Shown here piece after piece: positions 26,574 through 35,500 of a stretch of 64,000 nucleotides of DNA (position 1 is its first letter; every line of letters starts with the position of its first letter). Position numbers and translations under genes: made by a program. The stretch comes from Lachnospiraceae bacterium G11. Lineage in GTDB: Bacteria; Bacillota; Clostridia; Lachnospirales; Lachnospiraceae. The notes under the pieces are model-generated. The model ran no database searches and was not told where the DNA came from. It saw nothing but the letters and a program-made list of their open reading frames with translations. The stretch lies in NCBI GenBank assembly GCA_900103495.1, contig FMWZ01000008.1, positions 1 through 64,000 on the forward strand, written 5' to 3'.

Positions 26574-26602
26574 ATTATATACTATATCTTGTATAGTGTA
26601 AA
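26574..26602 (-). promoter_or_regulatory. Promoter of pyrR-uraA
   Basis: Minus strand TTTACA (26597-26602), a 17-base spacer and TATAAT (26574-26579), followed by an A/T-rich start region. Transcription would begin near 26566, just ahead of the PyrR-binding hairpin. Confidence 0.8.
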
Positions 26603-26675
26603 GTTTTTTTTGTATAATCCGATATATATATTGTTACGGGTAAAATCGCATATTTTCTCAACATGTGGTTTATAA

Positions 26676-26705
26676 AACTACATCCATGTGACTTATATGT
26701 GACCG
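26676..26705 (+). promoter_or_regulatory. Repeat-containing region upstream of the 60-residue gene
   Basis: Direct repeats ATGTGAC-TTAT-ATGTGAC lie here, just after an inverted repeat ATGTGGTTT/AAACTACAT. They could form an operator for the plus-strand small gene. No regulator is assigned and no convincing promoter hexamers were found. Confidence 0.3.
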
Positions 26706-26742
26706 TTAACGATTATTATGTAGCAGATGGAGGAGATAAATA

Positions 26743-26925
26743 ATGACTAACACAACAAGGGAAAAAGACATCGGCAACAGTTTTGTCATCGAAGTCAAAA
26801 GTCAGGAAAACTACACTTGGCAAGGAACAATAACTTGGGTCGAAGGGAAAAAGAAGGAAAACTTCAGAAGTGCATTGGAGCTCATGAAGCTCATTGATTC
26901 AACATTAGGTAAAAAGGAAGACTGA
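26743..26925 (+). CDS. WQG-type small protein, copy 1 (60 residues, unknown function)
   Basis: This short soluble protein has the core SFVIEVKSQEN, YTWQGTITWVEG and ENFRSALELMKLIDS. A clear paralogue lies at 32299-32481. I recall similar small proteins with the WQGTxTW motif scattered through Lachnospiraceae genomes, always of unknown function. The pattern suggests a small beta-sheet (WQGTITWVEG) followed by one amphipathic helix. GGAGGAG lies eight bases before the ATG, and a strong terminator overlaps the stop codon, so it is a single-gene unit. It converges on a 1360-residue surface protein gene. Confidence 0.8.
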   Translation: MTNTTREKDIGNSFVIEVKSQENYTWQGTITWVEGKKKENFRSALELMKLIDSTLGKKED

Positions 26926-26943
26926 TTACAGTCTTCTTTTTTT
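26917..26943 (+). terminator. Terminator of the 60-residue gene
   Basis: GAAGACTG-ATTA-CAGTCTTC followed by seven T. The stop codon TGA lies inside the hairpin. Confidence 0.88.
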
Positions 26944-26947
26944 GTTC

Positions 26948-26982
26948 AAAAAAGTACCGGGCATTTATTCAATGCCCGGTAC
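26948..26982 (-). terminator. Terminator of the 1360-residue surface protein gene
   Basis: A perfect 12-bp stem GTACCGGGCATT/AATGCCCGGTAC with a five-base loop is followed on the minus strand by TTTTTT. Confidence 0.9.
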
Positions 26983-27001
26983 AGTTATTTTGAAGATTAA
27001 A

Positions 27002-30000
27002 TTACTTTGTAACTTTCTCCTCTTTCTTGGTCTGGAACTTCTTGTACATAGCGTATCCGGTACCACCGAGTACTGCTACTACAAGCAACCACCACCAAGT
27101 AAGGTGCTCGGTATCAGCAATATCAGCTGCAAGAGCGGGTCCCTGAGGAAGGATTGTTGCAAGTCCGTCATCTGACTTATTGTCTTCAGGAACTGTTGCT
27201 GCAAGAGCTGAATTCTGAGGAGCGATATCTACTGATGTTGCCTCTGCTGCGGGAGCTACGTTAGCTGCTACGCCTGCGCCACCTGCTACGGGAGCTGCGG
27301 GTGCTCCGGGAACTTCTTCACCTGTGGGAATTGTTGCAAGAACAACTGCTCCACCTGTTGTTGTCTCACCTGCGCCTGCGCCTTCGCCTTCACCAGCTCC
27401 AGCTGCTGCGTTCTCAGCATCGATAAGAGCCTGAACTCTAGCAAGAATCTGCTGATACTCTGAAGCTGCCTCATCAGCGTCCTTACGAGCCTGATCAGCT
27501 GCTGCTCTAGCCAAGAGATAAGCTTCCCATGTAGCTTTCACTCTTGCATCTGCCTCTGCAATTGCAGCTGCTCCAAGATTGGAATTAGCAATTCTTTCAA
27601 ATGCCAATTTTGCGTTTTCTGAGGCAACTCTTGCTTCTGTAGCCTTTGTAGCAAGTCTCTCTGCAATCTCAGCATTCTTCTTATACTTATTGTAAGTAGC
27701 TGTCCATGAGTTCAACTCGCCACTCAATCTGCCTACTACTGCCTTCTGGTTATCAACATCTGACTGAGCACCATCATATCTCTGGTATGCAAACTCCATA
27801 GCTTTGTACTTACCCCATGCTGTCCAGTAAGCGATATTCTCTTTTGATGAGTACTCACTCACCTTCTCCAGAGCATTTTGTCTTGTCTGCTTAGCGTTAG
27901 ATGCTGCCTGCTGTGCGTCACTAATGAGTTTAGAATAATTCTTATTATTCAATGCCGTCTCAGCATTTGTAACGTCGGTATTGGCAGTATCTAATTCTCC
28001 CTTAGCTATAGCTCTTGCTGACAAATAATTAGAAAGTTGAGTGTCATAAGCACTCTTCAAATTAATAATGTTCTGTGCTCTGGACTGAAGATCTTCTGCA
28101 AGGCCACACTCGGTATTCTTCTTAGCAAGGTTAGCGATATCCTCACTATCACCCTTGTTATACTTGTAACCTGTAGTCTTCTCTGTTTCTTCTTCCTTAA
28201 GATAGTAAACAGTGTAGGTTGTTGTATCAATCTCCTTGCTTGTAGTTCTAACAATCTTTGCAACGCACTTGGTAACCTTAGCCGCGTCTTCTTCTGACAT
28301 TCTCTCGACTTTGGCATCACTATACTGATGTATTCTATGCGTAGGAATTGTTGATTCCCAGTAATATCCATGTTTTCCGGATTTGTCATAATAAACATAT
28401 ATACTATCAAATCCTTTGCGATTGTTCCAGCTGTCAAGATAGTTGATTTCCCATCTATTAGTGTCTGAATTCCATCTCAAGTCACCATTAGCTGTTGAAT
28501 ATACATGCCAACCAATAGTAATCTCGCACAAATACTTATAATCGCCATTCTCATCTAATTCAGGGGCACCTGAAGCATCACCAATATTTAATGTGTGATC
28601 CTTTCCTCGCTCAGTGATAACATCAACTTCCGTAGTTGTAACAGTTGTCTTCTCGCCAGGAGTAGTTATTGTATAATACTCTCTTTCTTCTCCTATTTGA
28701 TTAATAAGTTCTTCATATGCTTCCTGACTAATATTGTCTGCAGACTTAAGAAGATTGTAGGTAATCTTATAGTTCTTGGTAACCTTCGTACTATCTTCCA
28801 TTATCTCAGTAGCAGTATAGTTCTGTTTTCCTGCATATGCCTGTGCTTCCTCATAACTGAGATTTTCAACTTTCTTGTTCTCTTCGACAGTTTTGGTTTC
28901 CTTTACATTGGTAACATTAATTAATGTACGGAGGTAGTCACCACCCTCATATTCACATAGCAGATAACCATTAACCATCCAATCAGATTCCCAAACTCTT
29001 TTATTGTTTCTCCAGATTAATGCATTTGTATACCTTGCTTCATAACGGCGACCATTAACCTTTATATATCCAACGTAACCTTCGCGGTCATATTTGGTCT
29101 CCTCGCCTCTCTGAACGGTAATTGTTTTTCCTGTGGGCACTTCTTTTGTTGCTGTGTAAGTAACATTATATCTGCCAGTTCCAACTTGAGTAGGTGTTAT
29201 AGTAGGGTCAACCTCAGTAATAATATATGTTTCATTGTTTGCTACCAAAGTTGCAATAAACGCTTCGTACTCATCCTCAGAATATGTCTCGCTAACAGCC
29301 TTCTTAATCTCAGGAACCATTCCTTTAATTTCTTCCTTTGTGTAGGAGACAATACTAATAACGTTGTCTTCGCCTACCACATAGGTATAGAATTTTCCAT
29401 CGGCTGTAGTATACAAGCCGTTGGGGAACTCCTCAGAAAGGACCTCACCGATAACGAGCTGAACATCACTTCCAGCTACTCTCCCTATAAGATCTGAAAC
29501 AGCCTGTGCTCTTGTTGCCTCTGCCTCTTCAGTAGTCTCTTCAGAAAGAATATCTTCCTGAAGATCTCCTATATCGTTTCCGTAAGTATCTTTGAGAGTC
29601 TTGATTTCTCCATCAAGTTTGATTATTTTTCCGGAAGCTTCCGCTTCCTTAGCTACTGCGTCATTGTAAGCTTCAAGGATAAGATCTCTTGCGCTTTTAG
29701 CTAATGCCATCTCTTCATCTGTAACTTCTACTTTTCCAGCATTATCTTTAACAAGTGCATCTTCCTTCGCCTCGGAGATATCTACTCCGGCAACCTTTTC
29801 CTTATCTGTAAGGGCATTATCTGCCTGAATAGCATTAACAAGATTTCTTGCTGCTGCTTCAGGATCTTCTATGTTATCATATGCAGTCTGTTTTCCATCT
29901 CTGATATCTTTAAGCCCCTGCAAAGCTTCCTCTGCCCTCTTCAACTCTTTTTGAAGATTGGTGACTTTATTATCCAGCTCACGTATATCATTTTCTGAAG

Positions 30001-31084
30001 GAGCCTTCTTAAGTTCTTTTTGTGCATTTCCTAAGGCATTTGACATCTGCTCCCAATAAGAATACGCACCTATGTACTCCTCTTTCTTATCCTCATATTC
30101 ACCTTTAAGTGTGTCTCTTGTTCCTCTTAAATCGGACAACTTCTCCTGAGCCTTGCCCAATTCAGTCTCATAGAATCCAGACCACTCTTTAGCTTCATCA
30201 CGGTAAGCCTTCATCTCTTTTTCAAGGCCAAGAGCTACCCTTTCAGCTTCTTTGGCATTTTCAACAGCCTTTTGAGCATCTGCTGCACCTGCTGCAACCT
30301 TTGCATCTGCTGCATCATTAGCTGCCTTCGCATCTGCTTTTGCCTTGTCGAGTGCCTTGTCAGCCTCTTCATATAAGTCATACGCAGCCTTTGCCTTTGT
30401 ATCTGCTTCCTTAGCCTGTGCATCTGCATCTTCTGATGCTGTCTTTGCTATACCTGCCTGAGCAGCAGCAGCTTCAGATGTTGTAGCTGACTGAGCATTC
30501 TTAAGTGCTTCATCCACAGTTATTAAATCACCAGCAGCTAACGCTGAAGCTGTGTTTGCTTCAGATATCTTTTCATCTGCTGAATTTAACTTCTCATCTA
30601 ATGTAGCAAGATCAGCCTCCACTTTAGCCTTGCCATCTGAAAGATCTTTTTCAGCTCCTTCAAGTTCTTTCTTAGCTGCGCCATCAAATTCATATGCACT
30701 ATCATCTGGTTCAACAGTAACAGGAACAATGAAAGGTCCTACGAAATCTACGCCAACAACTTCTTGTGTTATCTCATCTCTTTCATTGAGAGCAATATCA
30801 GTCAGTGCAACATCATGTAAACCATCGCCAGGTTTGATATCCTTAACAGCTTCATCATATGCAGCCTGCTCAGCAACCTGTGCCTGACCTGCTGCAACCT
30901 TTGCATCAGCAATTTCGTCAGAGTTTTCACTCTCTACTGCAACGGGCTCTTTAACATCAACAGTGACATCAGCTATGTTGTCATCTGTTACAGGCTCTGC
31001 TGCGAATGCTGTCATAGAAGGTGTAGCAAGAACTGTTGCTAATCCGATAGTCAATGCTTTAACTACTCTTTTGTTCTTTAACAT
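27002..31084 (-). CDS. Large Ala/Glu-rich coiled-coil surface protein with C-terminal membrane anchor
   Basis: This is a 1360-residue secreted protein of unknown function. The signal peptide (about 1-29) ends in TPSMTAFAA. Residues of about 30-560 are Ala/Glu/Lys-rich with long helical and coiled-coil patterns (for example ADAQAKEADTKAKAAYDLYE). A beta-rich, Tyr/Trp-rich region (about 560-960) and a second helical stretch (about 970-1200) follow, then a Gly/Ala/Pro-rich linker (GAGEGEGAGAGETTTGG). It ends in one membrane helix and a basic tail (LTWWWLLVVAVLGGTGYAMY, KKFQTKKEEK). There is no LPXTG motif, so membrane anchoring is more likely than sortase attachment. I chose the ATG at 31084, with GAGGG seven bases upstream. 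An adhesin or spacer role is inference. Confidence 0.75.
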   Translation of the reverse strand: MLKNKRVVKALTIGLATVLATPSMTAFAAEPVTDDNIADVTVDVKEPVAVESENSDEIADAKVAAGQAQVAEQAAYDEAVKDIKPGDGLHDVALTDIALNERDEITQEVVGVDFVGPFIVPVTVEPDDSAYEFDGAAKKELEGAEKDLSDGKAKVEADLATLDEKLNSADEKISEANTASALAAGDLITVDEALKNAQSATTSEAAAAQAGIAKTASEDADAQAKEADTKAKAAYDLYEEADKALDKAKADAKAANDAADAKVAAGAADAQKAVENAKEAERVALGLEKEMKAYRDEAKEWSGFYETELGKAQEKLSDLRGTRDTLKGEYEDKKEEYIGAYSYWEQMSNALGNAQKELKKAPSENDIRELDNKVTNLQKELKRAEEALQGLKDIRDGKQTAYDNIEDPEAAARNLVNAIQADNALTDKEKVAGVDISEAKEDALVKDNAGKVEVTDEEMALAKSARDLILEAYNDAVAKEAEASGKIIKLDGEIKTLKDTYGNDIGDLQEDILSEETTEEAEATRAQAVSDLIGRVAGSDVQLVIGEVLSEEFPNGLYTTADGKFYTYVVGEDNVISIVSYTKEEIKGMVPEIKKAVSETYSEDEYEAFIATLVANNETYIITEVDPTITPTQVGTGRYNVTYTATKEVPTGKTITVQRGEETKYDREGYVGYIKVNGRRYEARYTNALIWRNNKRVWESDWMVNGYLLCEYEGGDYLRTLINVTNVKETKTVEENKKVENLSYEEAQAYAGKQNYTATEIMEDSTKVTKNYKITYNLLKSADNISQEAYEELINQIGEEREYYTITTPGEKTTVTTTEVDVITERGKDHTLNIGDASGAPELDENGDYKYLCEITIGWHVYSTANGDLRWNSDTNRWEINYLDSWNNRKGFDSIYVYYDKSGKHGYYWESTIPTHRIHQYSDAKVERMSEEDAAKVTKCVAKIVRTTSKEIDTTTYTVYYLKEEETEKTTGYKYNKGDSEDIANLAKKNTECGLAEDLQSRAQNIINLKSAYDTQLSNYLSARAIAKGELDTANTDVTNAETALNNKNYSKLISDAQQAASNAKQTRQNALEKVSEYSSKENIAYWTAWGKYKAMEFAYQRYDGAQSDVDNQKAVVGRLSGELNSWTATYNKYKKNAEIAERLATKATEARVASENAKLAFERIANSNLGAAAIAEADARVKATWEAYLLARAAADQARKDADEAASEYQQILARVQALIDAENAAAGAGEGEGAGAGETTTGGAVVLATIPTGEEVPGAPAAPVAGGAGVAANVAPAAEATSVDIAPQNSALAATVPEDNKSDDGLATILPQGPALAADIADTEHLTWWWLLVVAVLGGTGYAMYKKFQTKKEEKVTK

Positions 31085-31337
31085 GTGTTTTCCCTCTTTC
31101 ATATTGAATACCAATTTTTTAACTGTGCCATTTGGGTGAAAAAACATTTCGTTTTTCATCACTCATCTTAAAAGACTTCCGCGCAACTAAAAGTGGCTCA
31201 AATTTTTTAAAAAAATCTTGATTTTTTTTGAGAACCGCCGATATACAGTATTTTGCCTACTTTTGTCATCCAACTACTCTCTATAGATTAAGTGTCATTC
31301 TGGGACAAAATTCCTAAGTAAATCACAAAAAAATTTC
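31085..31337 (-). promoter_or_regulatory. Upstream region of the 1360-residue surface protein gene
   Basis: This A/T-rich gap has no gene. On the minus strand TTGTCC, a 17-base spacer and TATAGA (around 31270-31300) is a weak promoter candidate. An A/T hairpin, AAAAAATC-TT-GATTTTTT, lies near 31208-31229 and may fold in the 5' leader. Confidence 0.35.
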
Positions 31338-31368
31338 AAAAAAATGCCAAGGCATATCAGCCTTGGCA
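31338..31368 (-). terminator. Terminator of the antitoxin-like gene
   Basis: TGCCAAGGC and GCCTTGGCA with a six-base loop are followed on the minus strand by TTTTTTT. It separates the antitoxin-like gene from the surface protein gene. Confidence 0.88.
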
Positions 31369-31384
31369 ACATACTCTGCACTGT

Positions 31385-31734
31385 TTACATTTGTTTCTGC
31401 GTGATTACATTGGTTACAAATGGAAATTTGATTACCAATTCTTTATCCATTTCCATCATGCTGAGCAATCTGCTTGCTGCCCCGGAAGGATGATTTTTAC
31501 CTGCCTCCCATGCTTCAACAGTTTTATCGGAAACGCCCATGTAATAAGCAAATGTTTTTTGAGACATGCCGGTTGTATTACGTATTTTTTACCCTCGTCA
31601 GCCCCGAACACCTTCACAGGTTCCACAACTACCTTGTGTCTTTTTAGAATGGGCTTCTCACTCTTGGCATCATCAATTGCCTCGTTGATGCCAGTCATAA
31701 TACTTTCAAATACACTCTTCTCCATATCATTCAC
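31385..31734 (-). pseudogene. Frameshifted XRE-family antitoxin-like regulator
   Basis: Two overlapping frames give one recognisable protein. The N-terminal half (MNDMEKSVFESIMTGINEAI, LKRHKVVVEPVKVFGADEG) is in one frame. The helix-turn-helix half (MSQKTFAYYMGVSDKTVEAW, SGAASRLLSMMEMD) is in another. I recognise the whole as the HigA-like antitoxin commonly paired with RelE-type toxins in Clostridia. The break is at a run of six A (around 31588-31593, in GGTAAAAAATACG); adding one A restores reading as GKKIRNTTGMSQK. No toxin gene is adjacent. It may be a true pseudogene, a slippage-controlled gene or a sequencing error. Confidence 0.7.
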
Positions 31735-32234
31735 CTCGCAGGCTTTTTCACATTTCTTCTCCTTTTAATTTGCGCCCTATTTAATAGGGTGTCAACGGGT
31801 GGATCATGAATTTCGATTCAAGCTTTGAAAGCAATGTTGTGCCTAAATCAGTGGATTTTCCTGATTAAGGTCACAGGTTTCTTCATACCCGAAACTACGA
31901 AAAAAGAGGTCCTGTGACTAAGTCGGGTAACCATGCCGTATCAGGTCACCAAATTCTTGCTTAAAAGGAAATAAGCCGGCCACGGGCCGACGTAAATTGC
32001 TAAAAAGCTGTGACTAAGGGCAGGTAAGCTGCTGCTTTAGTCACAGAAGCTTGATTTTGAGGTTTCGGAACCGGGGAAATTCTGTGACTAAGGCGCAGGA
32101 TACAGCCCGCTTAGGCACAAGTTCTTCAAAAAGTGTCGCGGAAAACCCGCAAAAAAGCCCTGCAAAAAGCGCCACAAAAAGCCCCTGCGGAAAAGCCCAC
32201 AAAAATCCCAGCGGAAAGCCCCACAAAAAGCCCC
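31735..32234. repeat. Gene-free 500-base gap with hairpin repeats and A-rich tandem units
   Basis: I find no credible gene here. CTGTGACTAAG occurs at 31912, 32008 and 32082, each beginning an imperfect inverted repeat; the clearest is 32008-32018 with CTTTAGTCACAG at 32035-32046. A further hairpin, TCACAGGTTTC...GAAAC...CCTGTGA, spans 31870-31917. From about 32136 to 32234 a degenerate tandem repeat of units like CACAAAAAGCCCC (10-15 bases, about eight copies) follows. Confidence 0.7.
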
Positions 32235-32275
32235 AATAAGAAAGCCTGCTGTAGCGGCACAAACTACAACAGGCT
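32235..32275 (-). terminator. Terminator of the F1-like/surface-protein operon
   Basis: AGCCTGTTGTAG and CTACAGCAGGCT (minus strand) form a 12-bp stem with one G-U pair and a nine-base loop, followed by TTCTTATT. It lies 24 bases after the last small gene. Confidence 0.75.
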
Positions 32276-32298
32276 CTCTCGGAGAAAATATGAAAAAG

Positions 32299-32481
32299 TT
32301 ATTCTTCGGCTACGTTCATGGTAGAACGTATCAACCGCAGCATCTCAATTACGCTTCGGAAGTGTTCCTTCTTGTTCCCTTCAACCCAGGTTAATGTTCC
32401 TTGCCAGGTGCTGTTCTCACAGCTCTTGACCTCAAGAACAAAACTGCTTCCTCCGCTGGTTACCGTCATCTTTCTTTTCAA
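32299..32481 (-). CDS. WQG-type small protein, copy 2 (60 residues, unknown function)
   Basis: This is a paralogue of the protein at 26743-26925: SFVLEVKSCENSTWQGTLTW aligns with the other copy almost residue for residue, as does HFRSVIEMLRLIRST. The chosen start is TTG with GGGGTG six bases upstream; an ATG four codons later is the alternative. It lies 21 bases after the 3717-residue protein gene and before a terminator, so it is the last gene of the F1-like operon. That position suggests a role with the surface machinery, but function is unknown. Confidence 0.75.
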   Translation of the reverse strand: MKRKMTVTSGGSSFVLEVKSCENSTWQGTLTWVEGNKKEHFRSVIEMLRLIRSTMNVAEE

Positions 32482-32502
32482 TTATTTCACCCCCATGATT
32501 AA

Positions 32503-35500
32503 TTAGATTTTGACCTTATGCTTCTTTCGATAGTAGATTGCACCACCTATACCCGCAAGGAGCGCTAAGGATGCCAATACATAAAGTGCCATTCCCTTCT
32601 TGTTTTCTTCATCCGTCGGCTTGCTGTCAGTTATATAGCCTCCGTAAACACTGAAGTCCTTGATGGAGAGTCTTGCATTCTCCGACTCATAACCTGAATC
32701 CGTCATGAACTTATCCATGTCAATGATTTCGTAGGTTCCGGTTGACTGATTATAAACAGTCATAAGCTTCTTCTCAGTGGTGACACTGTCAGTGGGAGCT
32801 TCACTTTCTGTCTCCTCATCTTCCGCCACTTCCATCAAGTCCTTCACGCTTGATGAATGTTTACCTACGTTGACTCCGTCGGTTTCAAGGCTTTCCGTGG
32901 CTGCAGTTTCATTACTTGAAGCCTTTCCTTCCACGGCGGGTGCCCTTCCTGTTCCGCCGCCTGTGGCTTCTCCTGAAGTTTCATTGGTACCGTCAACAGT
33001 TTCCTGACTTCCCTCAAGATCAGGTTCGTCAAGTTCGTTAACCTCACCGGTACCACTGCCTCCGCCTTCACCATTTGTGTGAGCCTTCTTGGAGTTCTCT
33101 TCTCCTCCCATGCCTGCTGCCTTCGAGCCTCCCACAAGGGATTCTTCTCCGGTTTCTGACGCAGTGCCGCCCATGGCCAAAGCTTCGCCTCCGTTTCTTT
33201 CGCCTTCCGTGGATGCGCCGCCTTCAATTCCGTTTCCTGCCGCTTCTCCTTCATCCATGTTGCCCACAATGAGCATTCCGTCAGCGACATTACTCTTCTT
33301 GTTCTCGGAATCGCTTCCCTTAACTTCGTCGGTATCAATTCCTATGTCAAAACCACTGTCCTCTTCAACGTTCCTTAAGGCCTTGTTATCTCCTGCCTTC
33401 TCGGTATTATCTTCATCAAAGAGAACCTTTTCTGTAGACTTGTCAAAGGCTGTCTCACCGCCTTCATTATTGCCTTCAAGCAGTTCACCGTTATTATTGC
33501 CTACAACCATGGTTGCAAGTCTTTCAGGTGTTCCTGCAAGTTCTGCAACACGTCCCGTTGCTCCGTATGAGGAAGCCGCAGGTTTTAACAAGGATTTATC
33601 TCCGCTAAAGTAAACCTTGATGTAGTCGATAAGGGACATCTCATTCTTGATGGAATTATCGAAGAGATATTCTCCTGTCATGTAGTTGTAACCGACTATA
33701 CCTCCGTTGGCGTATTCTACGAGGATAAAGGGTGCAGATGTGTTAAAGTTATTTGACATGTATAGGATTCCGCTTCGTTTAAAGTCCTCGGGAGCATTTA
33801 TGTTTTCACCCATATAAAGGTCAAACATAATTCCGTCGTTTCCAAGAACAGTCAGATACTCGTCTCCATCCTTCGTATACATGACTGCGGAATCCTTGAT
33901 ATTTTCAATGGAGGAATGAATGATATTCACATTTCCGTTTCGACTCTTTAGTATCTGAGCTTCACGGGTAATGGAATCATCTGCACCACCTATCATCGCG
34001 TACTTCCAATATGTTGATACGGGCATTCCGTTAAGGTTGAATTCTTCAAGAGCTTTAGGACTCCTGGTAAGTTCGATTCCCTTAACCGTATCTCCTATTA
34101 CACTGCCGTCAGAAAGATTAATAACCCTTCCTGATGAAGTAAGTCCGAATCCTTCATAGATATTTACAAACTTACCGGAAATCAAAGTTGCAGTGGGATC
34201 CTTGCCGTCCTCACCTCTCTCTTCAGCACTGCTGCCGTAGCCTTTGACTACGCCGCCATCTGTCACATAGTAATATGCTGTATCGTAAGTCATTACACGT
34301 CTCGCAAGAGATCTGGGCTTATAGATATATGGATTGCCGCCCTCAAGTGACTCGCCCCCGTCGCCTTCTTCCTCTTCGAGGGAGTCTTCATCCTTATAGG
34401 CCATGGTGTAGTCATCAAGGAAACTGTAATCCTCTAAAATGTCTTCTATCTCATAGTCAACTCCGAGAGTCTTTCCGTCTTCACTCATGGAGGCAATGTA
34501 TCCGCCTACATCAGCATATCCATATTCAATTCTTATCTTCTTTGCAAAATCATAATTTAGCGTCAGAACCCTTGAATTACTCTCACCGTAATTTAAAAGG
34601 GTCTGAACTGCAGGTTCGGATTGGTTTCCGTAGTAAACCTTTACATATGTAGATTCTGCCTGCAAAGCATTCTCCGCAAACTCAATATTTATTGTCGATG
34701 CTGAGCTTGCATATACCACAGGGTCAGATATTACGGGGCGCATTATCCTCATGGCCGCCCTGAGTCTTATCTTCCCGAGTGAACTTGTGGGTGCGGGAAG
34801 ATTTATATTCTTTCTCACCTGATACTGTGTAAGTAAATCATTCGCAGTGGTGTTGTTATTCACTCTTATATGAGGAAGATAACTCTTGCCTGAAACTGCA
34901 CCATAATTTCCGTTGGCGTAAACGCCGGAATAGGTCTTTGTATCAGCTGTGAGAATTACATAGTAGTATCGTCCTGCCCAACCGGGATTTGTATTTCCTG
35001 TGCTGGAGGATACATGGTACATAGTATAGTAAGGTCCGTGGGTCGCCAGGTCGGTTCCTGTAATAAGTCGAACGTTTAATGTATTGGTTGTATCCTTCTC
35101 TTTGGTGTCATACACACCCGTTCTGTCGTTACTGTAAACCACATATCTTGCCACATCCGTGGTGCCTTCTATTACGTTATACTGAACGAACTTGGCACTT
35201 CCGTTTCTTGCCCATTCAGGGGCCTCGGAGTTCTTAAGGAATGCCAGTTTCACAGAACCTGCTGTGGTTTCAAGTTCAGTGCTGTCCCAGAAGAAGGTTA
35301 TATCGGCTTTATCAACGGTCGATCTGTCCTTGGCATCTCCGTAGCTTCCGCTGGTCTGGTTGCTTCTGTTAGCCTTACCTTCAAAGCCATCCACATTTCC
35401 TGCAAAAGCATGGGCATGGGTTCCGCCTGTGGCTGTAATCTTCGAAGCAAGACCAAGGTTTCTGTATGTATAAGTAATTTCGTTTGCCGAACCGGTCTTG

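Noticed and set aside
27002-27140. LPXTG-type sortase signal in the 1360-residue protein
   Set aside because: The C-terminus has a membrane helix and basic tail but no LPXTG or close variant before it.
31861-32234. CRISPR array
   Set aside because: The repeats are short, unevenly spaced and form imperfect hairpins with differing interiors; there are no regular spacers and no cas genes.
32051-32324. Plus-strand Lys/Pro/Ala-rich frames resembling histone H1-like tails
   Set aside because: They arise from the degenerate A-rich tandem repeat, run through the operon terminator into the opposing small gene and have no convincing start site.
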